A stretch of DNA of 64,000 nt from Acinetobacter gandensis (GCF_001678755.1 NZ_LZDS01000004.1:1-64000); one strand, 5' to 3'. Shown: positions 44,816 through 54,811, counted from the stretch's first letter. Numbers and translations: made by a program. The notes: generated from the letters alone by a model not told the origin.

Positions 44816-46318
44816 ATGCGAGCACGTATCAATACTTTAATTTCTGAAATTAGCAAAAATATGTATGAACGTGAGCAAATTATTGCTTTAAGTTTGCTTG
44901 CTGGTATTGCTGGAATGAATACCTTTTTGTATGGTCTACCAGGTACTGCAAAGAGTTTGATTTCAAGACGCATCGCTTCGGCCTTTGAAGTGCACGACTA
45001 TTTTGAATATTTGATGAATCGTTTTAGCACACCTGAGGAAATTTTTGGACCCGTATCTATTAAAGCCTTAAAAGAAGATCAATACATTCGTAAAACTGAA
45101 CACTATTTGCCGCGTGCTGATTTTGCTTTTCTCGATGAAATTTGGAAAGCTAGTCCTGCGATTTTAAATACATTATTAACTTTGGTGAATGAACGCAGTT
45201 TTAAAAATGGTGAAATCATTCAAAAAGTACCTTTAAATGTATTAATCAGTGCCTCTAATGAAATTCCAGAACAGAATCAGGGTTTGGATGCATTATATGA
45301 CCGTTTCATTCTGAGATTAGAAGTACCGCCGATTACCGAAGCAAATAATTTTCATGCTTTATTGCAAGCGAAACCATCTAAAGTGACTGTAGAGGTCGAT
45401 GCAGCATTAAAAATTAAAAAAGCTGAGCTTGACGATTGGCGTGAGCAAATTTATGCCATTGAATTGCCTGCGCCGATTTTGCATATTTTTGACTTAATCA
45501 AACATCGACTTAAGCATAACTTTGAAGATCATGTGATTTATGTTTCAGATCGTCGTTGGCAGCGTGTGGCATATTTGGTGAAAGCATGTGCTTTTTTGAA
45601 TGATCGTCAGCAGGTGATCGTCAGTGATCTATTGATCTTAAAGCATTGTTTATGGAATCAACCGGAAGATATTGAATTTATAGCCACACAGTTAGATGAC
45701 ATACTGGCTGAACAAGCTTTGAATGATGGCTTGGACTATGAGAAATTAGTATCTGAAAAAGATCAGCTTGAGCAGCGCGTTTTAAATTATTTTTATTATA
45801 CCGATGATGTGTATGAGTCATATCTCATTCAGGGCAAGGATTATTTGCGTGCGGTAACCAATTTAGATCGCCATTATAAAGATAAATTACTTTACCTTGA
45901 GCTGGATAAAATGGACACCAAAAAGGACTTTTTTGCCTTGGATGAAACAGGTGAAGAAGTGCGAGGTATTGTGTGTAATTTTAATGGCGTGCGAGTATGC
46001 ACATTAAAAGGTGGTTATTATGGTTTAGAAGAGGTCGTCACGCCGTATATTAAATATCATAAGGGCGCTGCACGAAGCACATTGTCAGCACAGGATAAAT
46101 ACACTTTATTGCAGGAAGTGCAGGCACTAAAATCGAAATTTTTACATGCATCCCATACACATGCTGAACGCTATAAAGTACAAAAAGATCAGTTCCAGTC
46201 GGCTTTTGTAGTGAAAGATGATATTGAAAAATTACAACAAGCCATTGAGCAACAACAAGCGCGTTATCAGCTTCAATTACAGGATTGTGAGCGTCTGGAA
46301 CAGTTATGTCGCAATTAA
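44816..46318 (+). CDS. ravA: MoxR-family AAA+ ATPase RavA
   Basis: AAA+ chaperone-type ATPase of 500 residues (E. coli RavA 498). Walker A is GLPGTAKS (40-47), Walker B is FAFLDEIWKA (about 104-113), and sensor 1 is in VLISASNEIPE. The C-terminal LARA-like region follows. A TTG at 44771 would add 15 residues, but ATG 44816 gives the family length. Its last 13 bases overlap the viaA start, so the two are translationally coupled. RavA-ViaA is reported to act on respiratory complexes and stress responses. Confidence 0.9.
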   Translation: MRARINTLISEISKNMYEREQIIALSLLAGIAGMNTFLYGLPGTAKSLISRRIASAFEVHDYFEYLMNRFSTPEEIFGPVSIKALKEDQYIRKTEHYLPRADFAFLDEIWKASPAILNTLLTLVNERSFKNGEIIQKVPLNVLISASNEIPEQNQGLDALYDRFILRLEVPPITEANNFHALLQAKPSKVTVEVDAALKIKKAELDDWREQIYAIELPAPILHIFDLIKHRLKHNFEDHVIYVSDRRWQRVAYLVKACAFLNDRQQVIVSDLLILKHCLWNQPEDIEFIATQLDDILAEQALNDGLDYEKLVSEKDQLEQRVLNYFYYTDDVYESYLIQGKDYLRAVTNLDRHYKDKLLYLELDKMDTKKDFFALDETGEEVRGIVCNFNGVRVCTLKGGYYGLEEVVTPYIKYHKGAARSTLSAQDKYTLLQEVQALKSKFLHASHTHAERYKVQKDQFQSAFVVKDDIEKLQQAIEQQQARYQLQLQDCERLEQLCRN

Positions 46319-47742
46319 AACCGACACGACAACAAACCCAATCGGCACTCGATGAATTAAGTTCGCAGCTTTATGATGAATTAAAACAATCCAGCTTAAA
46401 ACATTGGTTGGATGATCATAAAGTGGCAAAAAAGCTCGATCAAAAAATTCAGGAATGGGCCTTTCAGGCAAAGTCGAGTTTAGATCAGCAACATCCTTAT
46501 TTACATGCTCAACAGCAGCTAGAACATTGGTTAAAGGCTGAGTTCTCTGTTGCTGAATTAAAGCAGTTGATGGATGAATATGCCGACTTTAATCAAAGTT
46601 TGGGACAACTTGAGTTAACTGGATATTGGCAAGTTCAAAATGATATTCAGTTATTGTCGCCACAAAACATTGCCTTGCAAGCTGCTTTGGTAAAACAGAA
46701 ATGGCAACGTAAGTTAATGGAAGCTGTCGCACATTGGGAGTTTGAGCAACTCAGTTTGCAGCGAGATACTTTTTTAGAAGAAATAAAAGACTTTCTGGCG
46801 ACCTTGGCGAAAATGGCAAAATATCAAGATAGCTTGGGTTTTGAGACAGGAATTTTCATTGATTATTCTAAGGGGCAACTGACTGAACAAGACATGCAGC
46901 ATTTTGAGCAGTGGGCCAGTTGTTTAGAGCAAGATGCTGAGTTAAAGCGTTTATGTCATCAAATTGGTAGTGCTCAGCCGCACAAACCTCGTAAGCGCTT
47001 AAATGCAACACTCAGTGCAACGCCAGAGCAATATGTAGAGCAATCGGCACAAGAAGAAATCACTGGTATTAAATTGGCGCATGACTTAAGTCTGGCATTG
47101 CCAAGTGAGTTAGCATTATTGGCAGATCCAGATTTACAGATTTTATTTGATTTAAAATTTCTAGAAGCTAATTTGATGAGCTTTAATATGCAAGGCCAGC
47201 AACATGGTCGTGTTATTGAAGACCAGCATCAGAAGCGACAACGAATGGGGCAGAAAGGTCCGATGCTGATTTGTTTAGATACCAGTGGCTCTATGAATGG
47301 GCAACCTGAACTGATATCTAAAGCCATTTGTTTATATTTGAGTATGCAAGCCTTACGTGAAAAACGTGCAATGTACATTGTGAATTTTTCGACCAATATT
47401 ACGGCGCTGAACGTAAAGCGTGACGGTGGGCTTGATGATGTTATTCATTTTTTGGCACAGTCGTTTCATGGCGGGACGGATATTTTGCCAGCAATGAGTC
47501 ATGCTGTAGAAATGCTAAAACAGCCACAATTTGCTCATGCCGATGTTGTGGTCATTTCCGATTTTATTATGGGACATTTGACAGACGAGTTAATGCAGGA
47601 AATTAGTCAGTATAAAGAGCAAGGCAATGGTTTCTATGCAGTGGCCATTGGCAATATTCGATTAGATCATTTGGATGAAAGCCTGTTTGATCATCAATGG
47701 ATCTACCAATCAAATCGTGGCGAAGTAGTGCAACTGCACTGA
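46306..47742 (+). CDS. viaA: VWA-domain partner protein ViaA
   Basis: A 478-residue partner of RavA. The N-terminal half is helical and Gln-rich. The C-terminal von Willebrand A domain carries the metal-ion adhesion site DTSGSM (Asp325-Ser327-Ser329) in LICLDTSGSM, with a Thr-containing FHGGTDILPA and VVISDF completing it. Length matches E. coli ViaA (483). Overlaps ravA by 13 bases. No terminator is evident after it. Confidence 0.92.
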   Translation: MSQLKPTRQQTQSALDELSSQLYDELKQSSLKHWLDDHKVAKKLDQKIQEWAFQAKSSLDQQHPYLHAQQQLEHWLKAEFSVAELKQLMDEYADFNQSLGQLELTGYWQVQNDIQLLSPQNIALQAALVKQKWQRKLMEAVAHWEFEQLSLQRDTFLEEIKDFLATLAKMAKYQDSLGFETGIFIDYSKGQLTEQDMQHFEQWASCLEQDAELKRLCHQIGSAQPHKPRKRLNATLSATPEQYVEQSAQEEITGIKLAHDLSLALPSELALLADPDLQILFDLKFLEANLMSFNMQGQQHGRVIEDQHQKRQRMGQKGPMLICLDTSGSMNGQPELISKAICLYLSMQALREKRAMYIVNFSTNITALNVKRDGGLDDVIHFLAQSFHGGTDILPAMSHAVEMLKQPQFAHADVVVISDFIMGHLTDELMQEISQYKEQGNGFYAVAIGNIRLDHLDESLFDHQWIYQSNRGEVVQLH

Positions 47743-47981
47743 ATTTAAACTCAGAACTTAAAATTACGCTGACCTTAAATGATAAGGTTTTGAGCCCTTT
47801 AGCAGTAAAGTTTTAAAGATTGTCAGACAAAGAAAATCTTTGAGCAAATTTGCAAATCGATAGGTTGATTTTGCTAATGGGTTCACATTTTTTCTACCTT
47901 AGTTTGTTCTCAATACATGTGTTTTGACCTGTTACCAACATGATGTCAGTGCAGGAAAACACCCATATTGAGAGACGAACT

Positions 47982-48938
47982 ATGAGCGCTTTTCAACCGA
48001 TTAAAAAAACATTAGCTCGCGTATTTTCATCGCCTGTATTTGATGCGACGAAACAGTCTGCTGTTGTTCCGATTCGCCATATGAAATTTGATTTTGAAGC
48101 GGATAAAATTGACCCTAAATTTTATATGAATGCGGAATTGGCTAGTGCCTATTTTGGCTCTTTGTCTATTTTCTTAACACGCGGTGAAGATTTAGTGATT
48201 GATACGGCGCGCTACCACCGTGATTTCATTGATGATCCTATACTTAAGCAACGTGTAACATCATTGATTGGTCAGGAAGCCATTCACTCACGTATGCATG
48301 AAGAATTAAATGAAGCATATAAGTTACAAGGTTTGCCAGTATCAATCTTTAGAAAACTTGAACACTACGTATTTGAGTATGGATTTGAGCGTTTACCCCA
48401 ACCAATGAAATTGTCTTTAATGGCAGCAATTGAGCATTTTACGGCAGTCCTTGCTGAATACATGATGAATCATGAAGAAGTGTTTTTTAGCTCACAAGAT
48501 GAAAAGCAGCGTGCGATTTGGATGTGGCACATGCTAGAAGAATCTGAACATAAAGATATTGCTTATGATGTCTTCCAAAAACTATCAAATAATTATGCTT
48601 TACGTGTCGCTGGTTTTTTTCCGGCCTTAATTACTATCTTATTATTAATTTCATTTGCTTCATTCTTTGCACCGTTTTATCGCAAACCTTCGAACTTAAT
48701 AAGTTTGGATTATTGGAAAGATTTGCCACGTAGCGTTGGACTGATTTTTGGGCTTAAAGATGGTGTATATGGCAGTAGCATCAAACACATATTTGATTAT
48801 CTGCGTCCAAGTTTCCATCCAAATGATTATGACACTTCAGCCTTTCTTGAATACTACAAAAAACGGCTATTAAATCCAGTGGATGGGGTGTTGACGCCAT
48901 ATTTTGTTAAAGAATTTACCCCTGCATTAAAAGTATAA
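47982..48938 (+). CDS. metal-dependent hydrolase family (PF10118-like)
   Basis: A 318-residue protein of the predicted metal-dependent hydrolase family PF10118. The central histidines and acids fit a di-metal helical site: LIGQEAIHSRMHEELN, AAIEHFTAVLAEYMM and WHMLEESEHKDIAYDV. A hydrophobic segment (FFPALITILLLISFASFFAPF) suggests membrane association. ATG 47982 follows GAGAGACG; ATGs at 47940/47943 are alternatives. First of a three-gene cluster with an SDR and a flavin monooxygenase. Substrate unknown. Confidence 0.8.
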   Translation: MSAFQPIKKTLARVFSSPVFDATKQSAVVPIRHMKFDFEADKIDPKFYMNAELASAYFGSLSIFLTRGEDLVIDTARYHRDFIDDPILKQRVTSLIGQEAIHSRMHEELNEAYKLQGLPVSIFRKLEHYVFEYGFERLPQPMKLSLMAAIEHFTAVLAEYMMNHEEVFFSSQDEKQRAIWMWHMLEESEHKDIAYDVFQKLSNNYALRVAGFFPALITILLLISFASFFAPFYRKPSNLISLDYWKDLPRSVGLIFGLKDGVYGSSIKHIFDYLRPSFHPNDYDTSAFLEYYKKRLLNPVDGVLTPYFVKEFTPALKV

Positions 48939-48952
48939 GAAAGGATAAAACC

Positions 48953-49819
48953 ATGGGTCTATTTGGAAAAAAGAACAAGCCAAGCGAAAATGCCTATGCA
49001 GTGGTCACTGGTGCAGGTAGTGGTATTGGGCGAAGCTTTGCTTTGGAGTTGGCACGTCGGGGCGGGACAGTGGTCTGTGCCGATATTCATTTAGAGGCAG
49101 CGCAAGAAACAGTTGATCAAATTCAGTCTACAACCTCATCAAATGCTTATGCGGTGCAGTGTGATGTGGGTAAGGCTGAACAAGTGCAAGCACTGGCAGA
49201 GCAAGCAGAGCAGTTGATGGGGCACGACGTAACCTTGGTGATCAACAATGCAGGCGTCGGGCTTGGTGGTAAAGTTGATGAACTCACCCTAGATGATTGG
49301 CAATGGTGTATGCATGTCAATCTTTGGGGTGTCGTACATGGCTGTCACTACTTCGTACCAAAGTTAAAACAAAATAAGCAGGGTGGTGCGATTATTAATG
49401 TTGCTTCTGCTGCGGCATATACTGCTGCACCTGAAATGACAGCATATAACGTGACGAAGTCGAGTGTGCTGGCATTGTCTGAAACTTTATCGGCAGAGCT
49501 GCGATCGGCAAATATCCGTGTGAATGTACTGTGCCCAACATTGGTGCCGACCAATATCATGAAAAATGGTCGCTTACCTAATCGATATTCAGGCCTGGCT
49601 GATCAATTGCTGATGAATCATGCATTTACGACTAGCCATGATGTAGTCAATTTGACCTTGAATAATTTAGATGCAGGGAAGTTGTATACCATTCCACAAC
49701 CTGATGCCAAATTATTTTGGTGGTTAAAACGTTTATCCCCGCAAACCTATACCCGTTTATTGGGGGTGGGTTATCCCATATTTAACAACTATATTAAAAA
49801 GTCGGGAGCAAAAGCATGA
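48953..49819 (+). CDS. short-chain dehydrogenase/reductase
   Basis: A 288-residue NAD(P)-dependent oxidoreductase. Cofactor motif VVTGAGSGIGRSFALELA near the N-terminus, NNAG (INNAGVGLGG), and the catalytic Ser (INVASAAAY) and Tyr-x3-Lys (AYNVTKSSV). The gene starts 14 bases after the hydrolase and overlaps the monooxygenase start (GCATGA), so all three are co-transcribed. It may interconvert a ketone and alcohol handled by the Baeyer-Villiger-type enzyme; that is inference. Confidence 0.9.
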   Translation: MGLFGKKNKPSENAYAVVTGAGSGIGRSFALELARRGGTVVCADIHLEAAQETVDQIQSTTSSNAYAVQCDVGKAEQVQALAEQAEQLMGHDVTLVINNAGVGLGGKVDELTLDDWQWCMHVNLWGVVHGCHYFVPKLKQNKQGGAIINVASAAAYTAAPEMTAYNVTKSSVLALSETLSAELRSANIRVNVLCPTLVPTNIMKNGRLPNRYSGLADQLLMNHAFTTSHDVVNLTLNNLDAGKLYTIPQPDAKLFWWLKRLSPQTYTRLLGVGYPIFNNYIKKSGAKA

Positions 49820-51432
49820 ACATGCCGACACAATTACATGACGATGATGTAAAAGCATTAGATCAAGAGAAAACTCAAACTAAAAAGCCTACAACGCATA
49901 CTAATGCACGTCGTTCTGCATCGTCTTCTGCCAAAGCTAAAAAAGCCGCACAAGACCGATCAGACTCAGAACCAAGCCTAAAAAATCAAGTGCGTGTCTA
50001 CGATACCATTGTGATTGGTGCTGGGATATCAGGTTTAGCTGCCGCTCATCAAATGAATGAACGAGGTTATACCGATTATGTGGTTTTGGAAAAAGCCAAT
50101 CGCGTGGGGGGGACATGGCGCGACAATACCTATCCTGGCTGTGGATGTGATGTGCCTTCAGCGTTGTATTCGTTTTCATTTGCGCCGAGTCATAAATGGA
50201 GTCATTTATTTGCCAAGCAACCTGAGATTCTGACCTATTTGGAAGATGTTGCAGAGCAGCATGCGCTTTATCGCAACATTCAGTTCAACTGTGAGCTAAT
50301 TTCAGCGGAATGGAATGAGCAATTAAAGCAATGGCAATTGGAGACGAGCAAAGGTCAGTATGCGGCAAGAACAGTGATCTTTTCCACTGGGCCGATTACT
50401 GAACCACAAATACCTAAAATTAAAGGTATTGAAAGCTTTAAAGGGGAAATGTTCCATTCTGCGCGTTGGAATCATGATTATGATTTAACCGGTAAGCGTA
50501 TAGCTGTGATTGGTACTGGAGCATCAGCCATACAATTTGTGCCGCAAGTACAACCTTTGGCCAAGGAGTTAATCGTTTTTCAACGGACTGCGCCATGGGT
50601 ATTACCTAAGGCTGATTTCCCACTGAATGATCGTGCAAAAGGTGTGCTGACACGTTTCCCTGCCATTCAGCAAACATGGCGTAAAAGTGTATCGGGTATC
50701 CTAAATGGGATTAACCTAGGCCTACGTAATCCTTCTTTGCTTGAACCAGTAAATTATTTAGGCAAGCAATTGCTGAAAAGCCAAATTCAGGACGATGAAT
50801 TGCGAGAGAAAGTTACACCAAACTTTTCTATCGGCTGTAAGCGCTTACTCTTTGCTAATAATTACTATCCTGCATTGCAACAAGCAAATGTTGAACTTGT
50901 GCCACATGGCCTGGTAGAAATAGAAGGAAATACAGTAATTGCAGCCAATGGTGAGCGGCACGACGTTGATGTGATTATTTGGGGTACAGGCTTTGAGGTG
51001 TCGCATCCACCGATTGGAAATCGTGTACGGAATGCACAAGGTCAATTATTGTCAGAACTGTGGAAAGATAGCTCGCCTGAGGCCTTTTTAGGCACAAGTA
51101 TTGCGCAAGTGCCAAATGCTTTCTTGGTGCTTGGGCCAAATATTTTGGTTTATGATTCCTTTATTGGAATTGCAGAAGCACAAGTTGGTTATATCGTTGA
51201 TGCTTTGGTACGGATGAAGCAGCAGCGTATTGAAATTAAGCCTAATGTTCTGGCTTATCATAATGCCAAAGTGCAAACGCATTTGCAGACGACAGTGTTC
51301 AATCGAGGTGGTTGTAAGAGTTACTATTTGGATGCCAATGGGCGTAATTTTGCTGCTTGGCCATGGTCGCTTAATCAGTTGAAACAGCGTTTAAAACATG
51401 CAGATTTGAGTCATTATGATACGGTTGCTTAG
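49816..51432 (+). CDS. flavin-containing (Baeyer-Villiger-type) monooxygenase
   Basis: A 538-residue FAD/NADPH monooxygenase. The FAD fold is DTIVIGAGISGLAAAHQMNERG (from about residue 62), the NADPH fold is IAVIGTGASAIQFVPQ, and between them lies FKGEMFHSARWNH, close to the Baeyer-Villiger fingerprint FxGxxxHxxxW but with Asn after Trp. WGTGFEV follows. Oddity: the first 60 residues are a Lys/Thr/Ser/Ala-rich, probably disordered extension absent from typical members. Start overlaps the SDR stop; a second ATG two codons on is equally possible. A hairpin terminator follows at 51470. Confidence 0.88.
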   Translation: MNMPTQLHDDDVKALDQEKTQTKKPTTHTNARRSASSSAKAKKAAQDRSDSEPSLKNQVRVYDTIVIGAGISGLAAAHQMNERGYTDYVVLEKANRVGGTWRDNTYPGCGCDVPSALYSFSFAPSHKWSHLFAKQPEILTYLEDVAEQHALYRNIQFNCELISAEWNEQLKQWQLETSKGQYAARTVIFSTGPITEPQIPKIKGIESFKGEMFHSARWNHDYDLTGKRIAVIGTGASAIQFVPQVQPLAKELIVFQRTAPWVLPKADFPLNDRAKGVLTRFPAIQQTWRKSVSGILNGINLGLRNPSLLEPVNYLGKQLLKSQIQDDELREKVTPNFSIGCKRLLFANNYYPALQQANVELVPHGLVEIEGNTVIAANGERHDVDVIIWGTGFEVSHPPIGNRVRNAQGQLLSELWKDSSPEAFLGTSIAQVPNAFLVLGPNILVYDSFIGIAEAQVGYIVDALVRMKQQRIEIKPNVLAYHNAKVQTHLQTTVFNRGGCKSYYLDANGRNFAAWPWSLNQLKQRLKHADLSHYDTVA

Positions 51433-51469
51433 ATTAGCATGAGTTGAGTATTTTTTATTTATATGGAAC

Positions 51470-51502
51470 GAGACCTAATTTCTTAGAGAAATTGGGTCTT
51501 TT
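51470..51502 (+). terminator. intrinsic terminator after the monooxygenase cluster
   Basis: GAGACC-T-AATTTC / GAAATT-G-GGTCTTTTT; the paired arms carry one mismatch. Confidence 0.65.
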
Positions 51503-51676
51503 TAAATATATTTGGCTGACTCAACTTTTATGATTGCTTGGTGCTGTATAGATAAGCTGCACTTGTTGTGATTGACGATACTTTATAACTTGTGCTTCAT
51601 TATTAAATCAAATGATGAGTATCTTATTTAGCCGGTATTGAGTGTTTATTTTGAGGCAATAGAATTTCATGGCAAT

Positions 51677-51707
51677 AAAAAAACCACCCCAAAGGGTGGT
51701 TTTTTTC
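51677..51707 (-). terminator. intrinsic terminator after gltA
   Basis: AAAAAAACCACCC / GGGTGGTTTTTTT with a four-base loop, just downstream of the gltA stop. Confidence 0.8.
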
Positions 51708-51729
51708 AAAATCGGATAATTCTTTCGAA

Positions 51730-53007
51730 TTAACGACCTTGGATATCGCGTTGAGTTTCGCCAGTGTAAAGCTGACGAGGACGACCGATTTTGTATGCAG
51801 CGCTGTGCATTTCTAACCAGTGGCTGATCCAACCAACTGTACGTGCAAGAGCGAAGATTACTGTAAACATTTCAGTCGGGATACCAATCGCTTTAAGAAT
51901 GATACCTGAGTAGAAGTCTACGTTAGGGTAAAGGTTACGTTTGATGAAGTATTCATCAGAAAGCGCAATGCGTTCAAGTTCCATAGCTAAAGCTAATTGT
52001 GGATCGTTGATACCAAGTGCAGTTAACACTTCGTCGCAAGTCTCTTTCATTACTTTCGCACGTGGATCGAAGTTTTTGTAAACTCGGTGACCGAAGCCCA
52101 TAAGTTTAACTTCTTTAGTTTTCACTTTTTCCATGAACGGAGCAACGTTTTCTACAGTGCCGATTTCATCAAGCATCTTAAGAACAGCTTCGTTTGCACC
52201 ACCGTGAGCAGGACCCCATAGAGCCGCAATACCAGCAGCGATACATGCATACGGGTTAGCACCAGTAGAACCAGCTAGACGTACTGTAGAAGTAGACGCG
52301 TTTTGTTCGTGGTCAGCATGAAGCGTGAAAATACGGTCCATTGCTTTCGCAAGAATTGGGTCAACTTTGTAGTCACGGTCTGCAGGAGTAGCAAACATCA
52401 TGTACAGGAAGTTTTCTGCGTAAGTCAAATCGTTACGTGGGTAAACGAATGGTTGACCAACTGTGTATTTGTAAGTCCAAGCAGCCAGTGTAGGTACTTT
52501 AGCGATCAAACGAATCGCAGTGATTTCACGATGGTCGATGTTTTCGATGTCAAGGCTGTTGTGATAGAACGCAGAAAGCGCACCAACAACACCACACATG
52601 ATCGCCATAGGATGCGCGTCACGACGGAAACCATTGAAGAAGCGGCTAACTTGGTCGTGAACCATAGTGTGGTTACGAACTTTAGCGTCAAATTCAACTT
52701 TCTGTTCAGCAGTTGGAAGCTCGCCATTTAGAAGAAGGTAGCAAGTTTCTAAATAGTCTGCTTTAGTAGCAAGCTGGTCAATTGGGTAGCCACGGTGTAA
52801 TAGAACACCTTTACCGCCGTCAATGAATGTGATTTTAGATTCACAAGCAGCCGTAGAGACAAAACCAGGATCAAAAGTAAAGTGGCCTGCAGCCAATACA
52901 TCTTTAACATCAATTACATCTGGGCCCAGAGTGCCACTGTAAATTGGTAAGTCAATTTCTTTGCCATCAAGCTGTAAAACGGCTTTTTTGCCAGTTGCTT
53001 CAGACAT
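51730..53007 (-). CDS. gltA: citrate synthase (type II)
   Basis: Condenses acetyl-CoA and oxaloacetate, the entry step of the TCA cycle. At 425 residues it matches hexameric, NADH-sensitive type II enzymes (E. coli 427). Catalytic motifs: His in [12 protein letters not shown], His in [15 protein letters not shown], and Asp in [10 protein letters not shown]. The start has AGGAG nine bases upstream. Divergent from sdhCDAB across a 1028-base regulatory gap. A TTGACA word upstream (minus strand, 53125-53120) is a candidate -35. Confidence 0.97.
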   Translation of the reverse strand: MSEATGKKAVLQLDGKEIDLPIYSGTLGPDVIDVKDVLAAGHFTFDPGFVSTAACESKITFIDGGKGVLLHRGYPIDQLATKADYLETCYLLLNGELPTAEQKVEFDAKVRNHTMVHDQVSRFFNGFRRDAHPMAIMCGVVGALSAFYHNSLDIENIDHREITAIRLIAKVPTLAAWTYKYTVGQPFVYPRNDLTYAENFLYMMFATPADRDYKVDPILAKAMDRIFTLHADHEQNASTSTVRLAGSTGANPYACIAAGIAALWGPAHGGANEAVLKMLDEIGTVENVAPFMEKVKTKEVKLMGFGHRVYKNFDPRAKVMKETCDEVLTALGINDPQLALAMELERIALSDEYFIKRNLYPNVDFYSGIILKAIGIPTEMFTVIFALARTVGWISHWLEMHSAAYKIGRPRQLYTGETQRDIQGR

Positions 53008-53889
53008 TCAATAGATCTCCTGTCCTGGTGAATGTATATCTGACTCTGAGTGCTAATCTTTTAATGCTCGAATCAGACGGATCAAAAATTTGCTATAAGA
53101 TTAGTGAGTACTGAAATTTTGTCAATTATACTTATGGATAAAAGTGACGCCTTAATAGAGGCTTAGTCAGAAATTATACATTTAAAAAAATGAGTAAAAT
53201 CACAGCACGGACGCAGTATAATAAGTCAAATTGCAGGGGAGGTGCAGAATAAAAAAAGCCTGTTGGATTAATTGTAAGCAATTTTTAATTCCTAAAAACT
53301 CTGACACTTTTAGATTTATCAAGAGTCACATTTAGCTAAATTATTATAATTTTCGTAACTTACACGCATTCCTTAAAATAAATCGGTCTTTTCTTACTCA
53401 TAATTAAAACGACTAACTGAGCCTTTAAAAAAAGTTCGTTTGGTTAAAAAATAGCTAATTAAATAGCGAAAAATGATTAAAAAAGGTACTAATTGACGCT
53501 ATAAATACGTATTGATGATGGATTAATGATCGGTTTTGGTGTGTTGTTGAATTTTATGCACAGACTAAGTGCTTATTTCATTTAATGATCTTTCTATTTA
53601 ATCATTAATATAAATACCAAACATTTATTTGAATGATTAAGTCTTGGAGAATGGCGAAGATGTTTTTAAAATGTAGTGGGAAAATAAAGGTTTAGATTTG
53701 TTCATCTTTAGTCTAAATAAATTTTTCTGCTTATAAACACAAAAACGATTAATAAAATATCTATTTAACTTTTTAAAACCAATGACATAGTTGAAATTTG
53801 TTAGATCTACAGCTTCTATGTTGGCAGTAATGTTATTGTTAATGATTCTTATTTAAGGGTTTTTTGTTCAAATCATATATTGTCATCGT

Positions 53890-53918
53890 TTGTATTTTAA
53901 TAGTTCACGTTTTATAAT
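53890..53918 (+). promoter_or_regulatory. sigma70 promoter of sdhCDAB
   Basis: TTGTAT, exactly 17 bases, TATAAT (perfect -10). The predicted start near 53925 gives a leader of about 110 bases. Confidence 0.7.
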
Positions 53919-54006
53919 TCCCTGTCGTTTATAAGATCAGACAGCTGCAGAGTTTATTATATTGTGTCGTCTGACTATGCCAGCTTTCCTACGAATTAAT
54001 TCCAAC

Positions 54007-54024
54007 AAACTCCGGATGGAGTTT
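54007..54024 (+). other. hairpin just before the sdhC start
   Basis: AAACTCC-GGAT-GGAGTTT, seven pairs, then TT, ending 11 bases before the ATG at 54036. It pairs up the GGAG word, so it may mask a ribosome site or act as a weak attenuator. Confidence 0.5.
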
Positions 54025-54035
54025 TTACTTACAGG

Positions 54036-54434
54036 ATGCCCGCTGTGAAAAGCAACAGACCTGTCAATTTGTCCATGGGTCAAGTTTTAGAAGTAAACTT
54101 AAAATCCCCTGTGGCTATTGCATCAATATTACACCGTCTATCTGGTGTTATCGTATTTTTACTTGTACCAGTCCTTTTATGGATTCTAGACAAATCACTT
54201 TCTTCACCTGAAGGTTTTGCGCAAGTTCAAGAAATCTTCAGTGGTTTCATTGTGCGTTTTGTTGTATGGGTATTTGTAGCCGGCTTACTGTATCACCTCA
54301 TTGGTGGTATTAAGCATCTACTTGCAGATCTTGGTATTGCCGAAGAACTTCAAAGTGGTCGTATCGCAGCTACTATTTCATTGATCTTGTCTGCAATTAG
54401 TATTATTGCAGCGTTTGTATGGATTGTTCTCTAA
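54036..54434 (+). CDS. sdhC: succinate dehydrogenase cytochrome b556 subunit SdhC
   Basis: Membrane anchor of complex II, binding heme b and ubiquinone with SdhD. The 132-residue protein opens with RPVNL and SILHRLSG, typical of SdhC; the heme-ligand histidine lies in LLYHLIGGIKHLLADLG. Three TM helices are evident. Two starts compete: ATG 54036 and GTG 54045 (MKSNRPVNL). AGGA is better spaced for the GTG, while the ATG is the more usual codon. Stop and sdhD start overlap (TAATG). Confidence 0.92.
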   Translation: MPAVKSNRPVNLSMGQVLEVNLKSPVAIASILHRLSGVIVFLLVPVLLWILDKSLSSPEGFAQVQEIFSGFIVRFVVWVFVAGLLYHLIGGIKHLLADLGIAEELQSGRIAATISLILSAISIIAAFVWIVL

Positions 54435-54799
54435 TGAAAAGTGCTACAGGTTTAACAGGATCAGGTTCTCGCGATTGGTTTATCCAACGTGTAAGTGCTG
54501 TTGTATTGGCTGTTTATACTATTGTTGTACTGGGTTGGATCCTTTGTAATAGTGGATTTAGCTTCGAACAATGGTATGGCTTTATGATGACAACTCCAAT
54601 GAAGATTTTATCTTTGTTGTCAGTCTTATCTCTTGTTGCGCATGCTTGGATCGGTATGTGGCAAGTATTCACAGACTATGTGACTACTCGTCAAATGGGT
54701 CCTTCGGCGAACGGCTTGCGTTTGGTGCTTACTTCAGCAGTGATTATTGCTGTACTTGCATACGCAATCTGGGCGATCCAGATTTTTTGGGCAAATTGA
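54434..54799 (+). CDS. sdhD: succinate dehydrogenase membrane anchor SdhD
   Basis: A 121-residue second anchor subunit of complex II with three TM helices. It starts MKSATGLTGSGSRDWFIQRVSAV; HAWIGMWQVFTDYV contains the conserved quinone-site Asp-Tyr. The ATG overlaps the sdhC stop by one base, so translation is coupled; an in-frame ATG at 54419 inside sdhC is rejected. Followed after 12 bases by sdhA. Confidence 0.92.
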   Translation: MKSATGLTGSGSRDWFIQRVSAVVLAVYTIVVLGWILCNSGFSFEQWYGFMMTTPMKILSLLSVLSLVAHAWIGMWQVFTDYVTTRQMGPSANGLRLVLTSAVIIAVLAYAIWAIQIFWAN

Positions 54800-54811
54800 T
54801 AGGAAGATATC

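Larger units (their letters stand above)
53008..54035. other. 1-kb gltA-sdhC divergent regulatory region
   Basis: Gene-free and very AT-rich. It carries the inverted repeat TTAATGAT / ATCATTAA (53582-53589 and 53601-53608), another TTAATGATC at 53523, a strong plus-strand promoter at 53890-53918, and a TTGACA word facing gltA. Such length between two TCA operons suggests multi-input control, but no known operator was recognised. Confidence 0.5.

Noticed and set aside
54419..54433. Longer SdhD starting inside sdhC
   Set aside because: The five extra residues are the antepenultimate sdhC codons read in another frame; ATG 54434 overlaps the sdhC stop as usual for coupled translation.
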